This document shows, one piece after another, positions 23,776-32,401 of a stretch of 45,590 bases of DNA (positions are counted from its first letter, which is position 1; each line of letters opens with the position of its first letter). Below the pieces are notes generated by a model. The model ran no database searches and had not been told where the DNA came from. It saw nothing but the letters and a program-made list of their open reading frames with translations. Source of the DNA: SAT2750 sp964476375 (GTDB lineage Bacteria; Planctomycetota; Planctomycetia; Pirellulales; Pirellulaceae); the NCBI GenBank assembly GCA_964476375.1, contig CAYYZW010000162.1:1-45590 (forward strand), read 5' to 3'. A program made the translations under genes and the position numbers.

Positions 23776-24564
23776 TTAGGTCGGAACGGAAAAATGTTCG
23801 CGAAACCGGCGTTGGAGCCGGCCCACGCGCTGCGTGAGCCGGCGCTCCAGCTGGCCGGCCGGGATGCCACTTCCCAGGTCCCCCAGGTAACGCACCAGCT
23901 CATCACGTGCCGGTGGGCAGCCGTGAAGCAGGAAATGGACCCAGCCCCAGGCCTGGCGATAGTGGACAAGCTGCATCTGGTCAACCTGTCGAAGCTGTTC
24001 CAGGTGAGAGAGGGAAACCGTTGTGCCATTGCCCAGCTCCGCCTGGATCGCCAGCCGGTAATCCTCCCGCGTGGTGCGGAGAGAGGGGATAACTTCAAAG
24101 TACTCCGCCAGTCCCTCATCCAGCCAGAGTGGAATGGAGGGGATCGAATGGTGAAGCAGGGCATGCACAAATTCATGCCGCAGGTCTTCCTGGCGGGACG
24201 GCCCCTCGCTGATATAGATCGTCGATGAATGGGACTGGTGCACAAACAGGGCCCGCCGGTCGGGTGCTGTGGGGAGCGTGCGGCGGACGTAAGCACGCAT
24301 CCGTGCCCGGTCCTTGAACAGCAGGATCCGGACCAGGGTGTCCGGAAGCCGCAACTCCAGGGCCTGTCGCAGGTCATCTCGCAAGCGGGACAACTGGTCA
24401 AAACAGCCCAGGTCCCGGGGGACAAAATCAGCCAGCACCTGGAGCCCCCCAAAAGTCCTCTCGTACCGCCACAGGGGAGAGGTGGCTCCAAGCTGGCCTG
24501 CCACCCCGCAGCAGGCGAAGCCGCCAACGGCATGAAGGAAATGGCGACGTGCAACAGGTGGCAT
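23776..24564 (-). CDS. Exported HEXXH metalloprotease-like protein
   Basis: A 262-residue protein with an N-terminal ARRHFLHAVGGFACCG, which looks like a Tat or Sec signal (two Arg before FLH). The zinc motif is HEFVH (130-134) and WLDEGLAEYFE supplies the third ligand Glu150, a gluzincin layout. It resembles the DUF1570-type planctomycete peptidases. The protease or amidase target is unknown. The C-terminal part (about 190-262) is helical and basic. The gene is divergent from the KAS III-like gene, so it is not in that operon. Confidence 0.82.
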   Translation of the reverse strand: MPPVARRHFLHAVGGFACCGVAGQLGATSPLWRYERTFGGLQVLADFVPRDLGCFDQLSRLRDDLRQALELRLPDTLVRILLFKDRARMRAYVRRTLPTAPDRRALFVHQSHSSTIYISEGPSRQEDLRHEFVHALLHHSIPSIPLWLDEGLAEYFEVIPSLRTTREDYRLAIQAELGNGTTVSLSHLEQLRQVDQMQLVHYRQAWGWVHFLLHGCPPARDELVRYLGDLGSGIPAGQLERRLTQRVGRLQRRFREHFSVPT

Positions 24565-24691
24565 AAAAAGGACCTTGCAAGCGGGATTCTGGAGGACGGG
24601 AGTATAGCGATGGAAAAAGTGTCTTTAAAGACGAGTTCCCTGCCGTCTTACCGAAACCCAAGCTGGTGGGTTATATTGAAGACTGCTTTGA

Positions 24692-25765
24692 ATGGAGCCT
24701 TCCAGTCCCCCCAGTAAACATTCGCCTCCTCTAGAGCGTTATTTTCTCGTGAATCACGCAGCCATTGGACCGATTTCCGTTCATTTCCCCGATCGCGTGG
24801 AAACGAATGACGACCTCCTGGCGGAACATCCCGCCTGGAACATGGACTTGATCTATGAGAAGACCGGGATCGGTGCCCGGCATATTGCCGGCGAGGATGA
24901 GTTCGCCTCGGACCTGGGCATCCTGGCGGCAGAGAAGCTGTTTGCCGACCACAAGATTGATCCGCAGAGCATTGATTTCCTGCTCTTCTGCACGCAGACG
25001 CCCGACTACCCCCTCCCCACGACCGCCTGCCTGATGCAGCAGCAACTGGGACTCCCGACCCGCTGCGGGGCACTGGACTTCAACCTTGGCTGTTCCGGCT
25101 TTGTCTACGGACTCTCGCTGGCAGACGGCCTGATCCAGAGCGGCGCCGCGTCCCGGGTTCTGGTTAGCACGGCGGAAACATACAGCAAGTACATCGACAA
25201 GGCAGACCGTAGCCTGCGCACCATTTTTGGAGATGGAGCCGCTGCCACGCTTATCGATTCACACGACCAGCCATCGTTTTCGAGCTTCAGCTTCGGCACC
25301 GACGGCAGCGGGGCGGACATGCTGATGCTGACCGAGGGGGGCATGCGGTGTGGGCCGGAGGCACTCCAGCCAAGGCACCGGCATCGCTGGAAGAGCAACC
25401 TCTACATGGATGGTCCCAGCCTGATCAATTTCACGATCAACGAGATTCCCCAGTTGATTGACAGGATCCTGGACAAGTCCGCAACGACATCGGACCAGAT
25501 CGATCTTTACCTGATGCACCAGGCCACCTTCAAGATGCTCGACCAGCTTCGAATGCGGCTGAAGCTCCCCGAGGAGAGTGTGCCAATACGAATGAAGTCC
25601 TATGGCAACACGGTCTCCTCGACGTTGCCGGTGCTGATCTGGCAACTGCGCCAGGAGGGGCTGATTGACGCGGCCAGCATGAACCTGTTGATCGGTTTTG
25701 GTGTCGGGCTCTCCCTCGCTGGCTGCCGCTGGCAGGATCTGCTGCAACCCCCGCACGAGGATTAA
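24692..25765 (+). CDS. 3-Oxoacyl-ACP synthase III-like enzyme
   Basis: A thiolase-fold condensing enzyme of 357 residues. The catalytic triad is Cys134 (NLGCSGF), His276 (LMHQAT), and Asn306 (SYGNTVSS). Two features resemble the KAS III homologues seen in polysaccharide loci rather than housekeeping FabH: HQAT instead of HQAN, and the long form GNTVSSTLPVLIW. Which acyl substrate it uses is not known. The ATG at 24692 has no clear ribosome site; GTG at 24749 would give the more family-like N-terminus MNHAAIGPIS and cannot be excluded. A TATATT box lies at 24672-24677. It is the first of three close plus-strand genes. Confidence 0.87.
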   Translation: MEPSSPPSKHSPPLERYFLVNHAAIGPISVHFPDRVETNDDLLAEHPAWNMDLIYEKTGIGARHIAGEDEFASDLGILAAEKLFADHKIDPQSIDFLLFCTQTPDYPLPTTACLMQQQLGLPTRCGALDFNLGCSGFVYGLSLADGLIQSGAASRVLVSTAETYSKYIDKADRSLRTIFGDGAAATLIDSHDQPSFSSFSFGTDGSGADMLMLTEGGMRCGPEALQPRHRHRWKSNLYMDGPSLINFTINEIPQLIDRILDKSATTSDQIDLYLMHQATFKMLDQLRMRLKLPEESVPIRMKSYGNTVSSTLPVLIWQLRQEGLIDAASMNLLIGFGVGLSLAGCRWQDLLQPPHED

Positions 25766-25768
25766 ACG

Positions 25769-26344
25769 ATGTCATCATTGCAGGGATTCTGCCTGATCGC
25801 TCCTCCCGGGCTCTGCGACGACAATTTCTTTCGCACGGTGGTCCTGGTCATCGAGCATGATGACCAGGGGGCAGTCGGCGTGATACTCAACCGGCCAACT
25901 TCTGATCCGGTCGATGACGTGATGCGACTGCTGGACGATGATGGCGTGGACCTGGAGAGGACGACCAGCGAATTGATTTACTATGGCGGCCCGGTTCCCG
26001 GTCCGCTGGTCGTCATCCACACGCTGGCAGAATACTCCGAGAGGGAGATCCTGCCGGGAGTTTATTTCGCCAGCCAGAAGAACAACCTGCAGCACGTGAT
26101 CGGAATGGCCGCCGGCCCCTATCGCGTCTACAGCGGCTATGCCGGATGGTCGGCAGGCCAGCTGGAAGGAGAACTCGAGCGGGGTGGCTGGTTCATCGTT
26201 CCCCATGACCCGGCGGCGAGCCAACCTGACCTGTTTGCAGAAACCGAGCACATGTGGCGTGAGATGAAATCCTCCGTCGGGATGGAAATCCTTGGCGATT
26301 CGATTTCCAGCAACTCGTTTCCCCAGGATCCTTCGGTCAACTAG
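25769..26344 (+). CDS. YqgE/AlgH family protein
   Basis: A 191-residue DUF179 protein starting MSSLQGFCLIAPPGL, with the typical NFFRTVVLVIEHDDQGAVGVILNRP, YYGGPV and GYAGWSAGQLEGELERGGWF. The family is widespread; AlgH in Pseudomonas influences alginate expression, but the biochemical role is unknown. It starts three bases after the KAS III-like stop with a GAGG site, and ends 10 bases before the peptidase, so all three are likely one operon. Confidence 0.93.
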   Translation: MSSLQGFCLIAPPGLCDDNFFRTVVLVIEHDDQGAVGVILNRPTSDPVDDVMRLLDDDGVDLERTTSELIYYGGPVPGPLVVIHTLAEYSEREILPGVYFASQKNNLQHVIGMAAGPYRVYSGYAGWSAGQLEGELERGGWFIVPHDPAASQPDLFAETEHMWREMKSSVGMEILGDSISSNSFPQDPSVN

Positions 26345-26354
26345 CAGCCCTCCC

Positions 26355-27473
26355 ATGCATGCCCCACCCTCCCTTGACCAGGACAGCTGCCTGAACCGGC
26401 AGCAACGACTCACCGACTGGATGAACGAACAGGGGATCGACCTGGTCATCGCCGTCACCCCCGAGAATGTGCAATGGATCACCGGGCAATGGTGCAAGTG
26501 GCTGTTCCGCTCAGCGGCAGCCATCACCTCCGATGGAAAAGTCACCCTGGTACTGCCTGACACGGTCGCTCCACGGGCCCGTGCCGACGAGCTGGTACGC
26601 TACGAGGCCCAGTGGCATTCCACGCTCCGCAACGACCAGTCGGAGGCCTGCTGCAGCGCCCTGGCCGGGGCGATGGAGCTTTCGGCGCCGGTTGTCCTGG
26701 GGGTCGAGTATTCCGCCTTTCCCCAGCACCTGGCAGGGACACTCGCGCCGCAGCAGAAAGAAGACCTGGTGGATGTGGAACCGCAACTCTACCGCCTCCG
26801 CCGGCGCAAGGAAGCCGATGAACTGGCTGCCATCCAGGTGGCCATTGGGGCCACCGAGAAAATGTACGAGCGGGCGCGGGAGATCATCTGTCCTGGAATA
26901 AGTGAACTGGAGGTCTTTAACCAGTTGCAATCAGCGGCCGTGGAACACTGCGGAGAAATGCTCACAGGCACCGGCAATGACTACCAGTGCAACTCGCGGG
27001 GCGGGCCGCCCCGCGAGGGGGTTCTGGCTGCTGCAGGGGAACTCTACATCCTGGACCTGGGCCCCGCTTACCGCGGCTACTTTGCCGATAATTGTCGAAC
27101 CATCGCGGTTACCGAAGTGAATTCCCTGCAACAGGACGCCTGGTCCAGGATCATGGATGTCTTCCAACTGGTCGAGGAGACCGTTCGTCCCGGCGCCAGT
27201 GCCGTCGACCTGTTCCGGCAGGTCGAGCAACTGCTCGGGCAGGCTCCCGTGGGGAATTTCACCCACCACCTGGGACATGGCATCGGGCTCTTTCCACACG
27301 AGGCACCCCACCTGAATCCCTTCTGGGACGACTGCTTTGAACAGGGAGACGTCTTCACGGCGGAACCTGGACTTTACGACCCTCCACTGGCTGCCGGCAT
27401 GCGAATCGAAAACAACTACCTGGTGACGGCCGATGGTGTGCAGAAGCTGACAAATTTCAGCATGGAACTTTAG
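26355..27473 (+). CDS. M24-family metallopeptidase (aminopeptidase P / prolidase type)
   Basis: A cytoplasmic enzyme that removes residues before proline. The 372-residue product has an N-terminal creatinase-like domain and the pita-bread catalytic domain with all five dimetal ligands: Asp234 (YILDLGP), Asp245 (FADNCRT), His308 (HHLGHGIGLFPHE), Glu337 (TAEPGLY), Glu352 (RIENNYLV). ATG at 26355 (MHAPPSL) was chosen; the open frame continues upstream into yqgE. Exact Xaa-Pro specificity is not resolvable. Confidence 0.92.
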   Translation: MHAPPSLDQDSCLNRQQRLTDWMNEQGIDLVIAVTPENVQWITGQWCKWLFRSAAAITSDGKVTLVLPDTVAPRARADELVRYEAQWHSTLRNDQSEACCSALAGAMELSAPVVLGVEYSAFPQHLAGTLAPQQKEDLVDVEPQLYRLRRRKEADELAAIQVAIGATEKMYERAREIICPGISELEVFNQLQSAAVEHCGEMLTGTGNDYQCNSRGGPPREGVLAAAGELYILDLGPAYRGYFADNCRTIAVTEVNSLQQDAWSRIMDVFQLVEETVRPGASAVDLFRQVEQLLGQAPVGNFTHHLGHGIGLFPHEAPHLNPFWDDCFEQGDVFTAEPGLYDPPLAAGMRIENNYLVTADGVQKLTNFSMEL

Positions 27474-27561
27474 CACGCACTCCATCCTTGCACTTTGCCG
27501 CCCGGTAAGAGAAAACGAGAACTATCACCCTGTCTGTTATTGAACCGGAGGACACGTCACC

Positions 27562-27993
27562 ATGCGTCACACATCTCTTTGGATCCTGCTTACCCTCCTG
27601 AGCGTCGGCCTGGTCACATCGCTCCTGACCGATGCCTCGGCGCGAGACAAGAAAAAAGCCGACCGTGTTTTTGAGATGCGGACCTATACCACGGCACCCG
27701 GCAGACTGGATGCCCTGCATGCCCGTTTCCGTGACCATACCAACAAGATTTTCGTCAAGCACGGGATGCAGCTTGTCGGCTACTGGACTCCCACTGACGA
27801 GGACACCGCGGCCAACACGCTGGTCTATATCCTTGCTTATCCCTCCATGGAAGCACGAGAGGCATCCTGGAAAGCATTCCGGGATGACCCGGACTGGAAG
27901 AAAGCATTCGCCGCATCCAAAGCGGATGGGCCGATCGTGACGAAAGTGGAAAGCCAGTTCCTGGTCCCCACCGACTACTCGCCGATCAAGTAA
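27562..27993 (+). CDS. Exported NIPSNAP-domain protein
   Basis: A 143-residue protein with a signal peptide (WILLTLLSVGLVTSLLTDASA) and GGAGGA before the ATG. The NIPSNAP domain spans about 33-142: VFEMRTYTTAPGRLDALHARF, KIFVKHGMQLVGYWTP, AYPSMEAREASWKAFRDDPDW. It is a ferredoxin-like dimeric alpha/beta barrel fold of unknown activity. Exported forms are multiplied in planctomycetes. It sits alone, convergent with the FG-GAP gene. Confidence 0.92.
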   Translation: MRHTSLWILLTLLSVGLVTSLLTDASARDKKKADRVFEMRTYTTAPGRLDALHARFRDHTNKIFVKHGMQLVGYWTPTDEDTAANTLVYILAYPSMEAREASWKAFRDDPDWKKAFAASKADGPIVTKVESQFLVPTDYSPIK

Positions 27994-28023
27994 TCCCGGC
28001 CTCGACAGAGAGTGCCACGGGGA

Positions 28024-29250
28024 CTACCTGCCGAGCGGGTTCTCGTACCAGAAGACGCCAAGGTTGTCACGTTCCTCGCAGCCGACCACGTCCAGGTCTC
28101 CATCCGCGTCCAGGTCGATCGTCGCCAGCAGGTCAAACTTGACGCCCTCGCTGTTGCTGATATCGGTCACGGTCCAGGGATCGGTTGCGGACGTGGCCCT
28201 CCTCAGCCAGGTCACGCCGGGATGGCTGCGATTCCCACCGGTGTTCGTGTCGTGCACGATATCGGCATGACCATCCCCGTCCAGGTCGGCAATCGCCACT
28301 GCCTTGCCGTAAGGGGTGCCATGGGGGTTGGGAATCTGCTCGCTGCGCCAGCGAACTCCTTTTCCAGCAAGTCGATAAAAGGCAAGCATCCGGCTGTTGC
28401 GGGTGCTCAGCAGGATATCCTCGCGACGGTCCCCATCCAGGTATCCCACATCGAGGAACATGACTTCCAGGCCGTCGGCCCCGATCCGATGGGTCACCCA
28501 CTCCTCGCTGACCTTTTTCCTGCCCGGGTGTTCCAGCCAAAAAAGGCCTCGCGACGTCCCCCTGCGATCACTCACGATCACGTCCGGATCCCCATCGGTG
28601 TCCAGGTCCCGTGACACCAGGGACATGATCCAGCCGGCCCGAGAGAGCGAGTGGAATTTCCATCCCTCCAGGTCCCGGGCATCGGCCGGGGCCTGGAGCC
28701 AGCCAACCGTCGCTCCATCCCCCTTGGAACCGACCAGCAGGTCCACCCCCTGCCTGCCATCCACCTGGGCGGGCAGGGCGTACATCCACATCTGCCTGCC
28801 TGCCGTGACCGGCAGGGCCGTGGTCTTCCAGGCATCCGGCTCGAGGTAGTCCGATTCCAGCGCCGGGGCCCAGTGCACGAAGACCGTTCGCAGGCTCCCC
28901 TCACAGCAGCTGACCACGTCCATTCTCCGGTCACCGTCGAGGTCGACCAGCACGGCATCCTCGGGCGATGTGACACGGCCCACGGTTACCTGTGGCCAGG
29001 CACTGCGTGCCCTGGCTGGCCCCGGGTTCAGGTAAACCCGGATCACCCCACCCTCTTCCCAGCCGGTGGCAATATCGAGTCGGCCATCACCATTCGCATC
29101 CGCCAGGCGGACGCCATCGGCACCGCGCGAACTGCGATCAATCGTGTGCCGCTGCCAGGGCTCTGCCCGGAGCAGGGCAGGGAGCAGGGCAAGGCAGCTT
29201 GCCAGAAAAAACCGCTGCACGGCAGCATACCCTGGCCATCGGACTATCAT
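28024..29250 (-). CDS. Exported FG-GAP/VCBS repeat protein
   Basis: A 408-residue protein with a signal peptide (FFLASCLALLPALLRA). Six calcium-type loops mark the propeller blades: DANGDGRLD, DLDGDRRMD, DLDTDGDPD, YLDGDRRED, DLDGDGHAD and DLDADGDLD. Such proteins bind calcium and often carbohydrate or protein partners outside the cell. The ATG overlaps the stop of sulfatase 1 (ATGA), so it is translated with the sulfatases and is the last gene of that operon. It ends 31 bases from the NIPSNAP stop. Confidence 0.93.
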   Translation of the reverse strand: MIVRWPGYAAVQRFFLASCLALLPALLRAEPWQRHTIDRSSRGADGVRLADANGDGRLDIATGWEEGGVIRVYLNPGPARARSAWPQVTVGRVTSPEDAVLVDLDGDRRMDVVSCCEGSLRTVFVHWAPALESDYLEPDAWKTTALPVTAGRQMWMYALPAQVDGRQGVDLLVGSKGDGATVGWLQAPADARDLEGWKFHSLSRAGWIMSLVSRDLDTDGDPDVIVSDRRGTSRGLFWLEHPGRKKVSEEWVTHRIGADGLEVMFLDVGYLDGDRREDILLSTRNSRMLAFYRLAGKGVRWRSEQIPNPHGTPYGKAVAIADLDGDGHADIVHDTNTGGNRSHPGVTWLRRATSATDPWTVTDISNSEGVKFDLLATIDLDADGDLDVVGCEERDNLGVFWYENPLGR

Positions 29251-30815
29251 GGTTTCTCCGGCTTGGGAAACCTGCGCATCGAGCTATAACGCTTGTAGGT
29301 CTCAAAAATATCGCCCCCGTCAATGGCCCGCGGGTCACCACTGGCGCGGAGGTGCTGGTCGAGCCTCGCTGTCAGCCGGGTGGCTGTCACGGCATGCTCA
29401 GGAGACTCGTAGAGGTTCTGCAGGCAGCCGGGATCACGACGGATATCATAAAGCTCAAACTCCGGACGCCTGTCCACCGCCAGGTGAAAGAAGCGAGAAC
29501 GCTCCGGATCCTGGCGGCCTTCAATCAGGAAGGTCAGGCTGGGACAAGCGTCGATGTCGTGGTAGCCGCCGTGCATCGGGCCCGGGGTCCCGTCGGAATT
29601 AAGTTTCTGCGGGGCACCTGCCGGCCAGCGATCGGGCCGAAAGTTATGGATCAGCAGGTAATCGTGCGTTCGCAGGGCCCGCTGGGGATAGGCCAGGTTT
29701 CCGTAGCGTGAACTGGAATGTCGTTCCCGTGCCCCGTAAACCGCCACCCGTTGCCTGTCGGCCAGTCCGTCACGGCGGCTTCGGAGGATCCCCATCAGGC
29801 TACGGCCCACCATCTCGGCCGGCACCTTCACTCCGGCCGCCTCCAGCAGCGTGGGAGCAATGTCCACGAAACTGACCAGGTCATCCAGCTGTCGGCCGGG
29901 CTGCCTGTCCATCGCCGGCCAGCGAATGGCCAGGGGGACATGGAATCCAAACTCGAAGCAGTTCGCCTTGGCACGGGGAAAGGCCATCCCGTTGTCACTG
30001 GTGACAATCACCAGCGTGTTTTCCAGTTCACCGGTCTCTTCCAGGATCGTGAGCATTGCTCCCAGCTGCCGGTCAAAGTGCTCGATCTCGATGTAGTAGT
30101 CGAGGATATCCGACCGGATCAGGGGAGTGTCCGGCAGGAAAGACGGTACGGTGGCATCCTCCAGGGACTTGCCCAGCCGTAACCCGCTTCCCTCTTCGAA
30201 GCGGCGGTGAGGCTCATGGGCGCCATACCAGAAACAGAAAGGCTGCCCCTCCGAACGACCCTGGAGAAAATCACGGAAGTTGCCGGCATAGTCCTTGTTA
30301 CTGATCCCGCTGGCCGGCCCCTGGAGCGTCTTTCCCGAGAAGGCGGGACCGGCCGGGTTCTGTGCCCGCCCCCCGGCCTTCCAGTTGCCAGGCCCCCATG
30401 GCTTGCCGGTGTAGCCGACATGGTACCCGGCCTCTTGGAGCAGGTCCGGGTAACAGGCAAAACGAGAAGAAAAACTGCTGGCATGGGTGCCGGCATGCTC
30501 CAGTTGCCAGGTATAGCGTCCGGTCAGCAGGGAGGCCCGCGAGGGACTACAACCGGGTGAGCTGCTAAAGGCATTCTGAAAAAGCAGCCCCTCCCGGGCG
30601 ATCCGGTCAAAGGCCGGTGTGGAGACTCCATGGTCCCCGTAAATGGAAGCGTGGGGAAACGACTGGTCGTCGGAAATGGCAAGCAGGATATTGGGGCGAT
30701 CTGCCGCCACCAGCAGGGATCCTGCCAGCAGATGAAAAAGCAGCCCCAGGATGGCCAGGCGCATTCCGGGCCTGAAAGCAACTCCTACCATCTCGCGGTC
30801 TGGATACCAGGTCAT
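29247..30815 (-). CDS. Exported sulfatase 1 (formylglycine type, CSPSR)
   Basis: Hydrolysis of a sulfate ester, most likely on a polysaccharide, outside the cytoplasm. The 522-residue product has a signal segment (AILGLLFHLLAGSLLVAA), metal ligands in ISDDQ, and the sulfatase signature CSPSR (Cys89) with LLTGR; Cys89 must be converted to formylglycine. Further conserved parts are IVTSDNGM and FVDIAPTLLEAAG. The start MTWYPD overlaps the stop of sulfatase 2 (ATGA) and so is favoured over later Met codons. The sulfated substrate is unknown; the match is to sulfatases of the heparan-type group by general form only. Confidence 0.94.
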   Translation of the reverse strand: MTWYPDREMVGVAFRPGMRLAILGLLFHLLAGSLLVAADRPNILLAISDDQSFPHASIYGDHGVSTPAFDRIAREGLLFQNAFSSSPGCSPSRASLLTGRYTWQLEHAGTHASSFSSRFACYPDLLQEAGYHVGYTGKPWGPGNWKAGGRAQNPAGPAFSGKTLQGPASGISNKDYAGNFRDFLQGRSEGQPFCFWYGAHEPHRRFEEGSGLRLGKSLEDATVPSFLPDTPLIRSDILDYYIEIEHFDRQLGAMLTILEETGELENTLVIVTSDNGMAFPRAKANCFEFGFHVPLAIRWPAMDRQPGRQLDDLVSFVDIAPTLLEAAGVKVPAEMVGRSLMGILRSRRDGLADRQRVAVYGARERHSSSRYGNLAYPQRALRTHDYLLIHNFRPDRWPAGAPQKLNSDGTPGPMHGGYHDIDACPSLTFLIEGRQDPERSRFFHLAVDRRPEFELYDIRRDPGCLQNLYESPEHAVTATRLTARLDQHLRASGDPRAIDGGDIFETYKRYSSMRRFPKPEKP

Positions 30816-32203
30816 TTTTTCTTTTCCGGGAACTTCCAGCGGGTCGACGGCGCGTAAGCAGCATCCATGGTCCCGGTCAGTTTCTTGACCAGTTCCGGGT
30901 GGGCGGCTGCGACATCGCTCTGTTCTCCCAGGTCCTGTTTCAGGTTATAGAGCCGGACCGGCGTATGAATCGGTTGCTGCACCGCCTTCCAGTCACCGCT
31001 GCGCAGCGCCCTTGAACCACCTCGCTCGTAGAAAGCCCAGTAGAGAAACTCGTGCTGCTGCTGTGTCTCCTGCCCCAGCAGGCTGGGAAGGAAGGAAATG
31101 CCGTCAATATCCTCCGGAACGTGTTTCCCGGTCCCTGCCAGTTCGGCAAGCGTGGGCATCACGTCCCAGAAGGCGCCGACGAAGTCACTCCTGGATCCCG
31201 CCTCAATGCGTCCCGGCCAGCGAACCACCAGCGGGACCCGGATGCCCCCATCGGTCAGGTCCCGTTTCGTTCCCTTGAGTGGACCATTGGAGTCATTGAA
31301 ATCCGAATTATTCCCACCTTCCCGGTGGGGCCCGTTATCGGAGGTAAAAAAGACTATGGTCTTCTGGTCAATGCCATGGTCCTTGAGTCGCTGAAAAAGA
31401 AGACCCAGGTCCCGATCCATCCGGCTGATCATGGCGGCATGCCCTTTCTGGGGCTGCGGCCAGTCCAGGTCGGCATACTGTCCATAATCAGGCACTTCCA
31501 TCCCTGCCTGGCGTGCCTCGTTATTTGCATGCGGGATGGTCAGTGGCAGGTAGAGAAAGAAATGCTTCTTGTGGTTCGCATCGAGGAACTTCATCGCCTC
31601 TGCCATGATCAGGTCATGGCTGTATTCTTTCTTTTCGGTCGCCACCCCCTGGCCAAACTTGCCTTCCCCGGGAACCACGTTGGCAAGCAGCACCCGCTTT
31701 TCATCACGGACCAGGAAGGAGGGGTAGTAGTTGTGGGCATGGTGCTGATCGAGGTAGCCATAAAAGGCATCGAATCCCTGCCTTGTCGGCAGGCCGCTGG
31801 ATCCCTCGTGTCCCAGCCCCCACTTGCCAAACATCCCACAGCGGTAGCCCCCGGCACCCATGACCTCGGCAATCGTCACATCCGAGGGCCGAAGGTTGTC
31901 CTTTCCATTGCCACGGATGAAACAGCGTCCCGTGTGATAACCGGTCATCAGGACGCAGCGGGAGGGAGCACAGACGGTACTGCCGGCATAAAAATCCGTG
32001 AACATCATCCCCTCGGCTGCCAGTCGATCAATCGCCGGGGTCTTGATCCGCTGCTGCCCATAGCACCCCAGGTCACCGTAACCGAGGTCATCGGCCATGA
32101 TAAAAACCACGTTCGGTCGATCAGCGGCATGGACCGGACCTGCCACGAGAGGCAGAAGAAGCGGGGTCGCCAGCAGCAGGACAAGCAATCGCCGAAACAT
32201 CAT
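30812..32203 (-). CDS. Exported sulfatase 2 (formylglycine type, CAPSR)
   Basis: A 463-residue protein with GGAGAG six bases before ATG. The signal peptide is RRLLVLLLATPLLLPLVAGPVHA. Metal ligands are in IMADDLGYGDLGCYG, the formylglycine site is Cys78 (CAPSRC), then YHTGR, GKWGLGHEG and FFTSDNGPHREGG. This is the arylsulfatase A-like N-terminal pattern and differs from sulfatase 1. It is the first gene of the sulfatase-sulfatase-FG-GAP operon. A formylglycine-generating enzyme is not in the window and must be elsewhere. Confidence 0.95.
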   Translation of the reverse strand: MMFRRLLVLLLATPLLLPLVAGPVHAADRPNVVFIMADDLGYGDLGCYGQQRIKTPAIDRLAAEGMMFTDFYAGSTVCAPSRCVLMTGYHTGRCFIRGNGKDNLRPSDVTIAEVMGAGGYRCGMFGKWGLGHEGSSGLPTRQGFDAFYGYLDQHHAHNYYPSFLVRDEKRVLLANVVPGEGKFGQGVATEKKEYSHDLIMAEAMKFLDANHKKHFFLYLPLTIPHANNEARQAGMEVPDYGQYADLDWPQPQKGHAAMISRMDRDLGLLFQRLKDHGIDQKTIVFFTSDNGPHREGGNNSDFNDSNGPLKGTKRDLTDGGIRVPLVVRWPGRIEAGSRSDFVGAFWDVMPTLAELAGTGKHVPEDIDGISFLPSLLGQETQQQHEFLYWAFYERGGSRALRSGDWKAVQQPIHTPVRLYNLKQDLGEQSDVAAAHPELVKKLTGTMDAAYAPSTRWKFPEKKK

Positions 32204-32401
32204 AATTCTCTCCGTGAAGCGGGAACACGACCTCTCTCGGACCATCCAGTCTACGCACCTGCCGGAGGTCACACCAGCAGCCCGGGATTTGTCCTTCCAA
32301 TCAGGGAGCAAGAATTCTGCTCGCATCGTTTCCCTTCACCGACTCCGGTGTTTATCATGATGCTCGCGTACCCTGACAGAACACCAGCAAGGATTATTGT
32401 C

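Noticed and set aside
31052..32401. In-frame upstream extension of the DUF1080 protein
   Set aside because: It is antisense to sulfatase 2; the Tat signal immediately follows the ATG at 32402.
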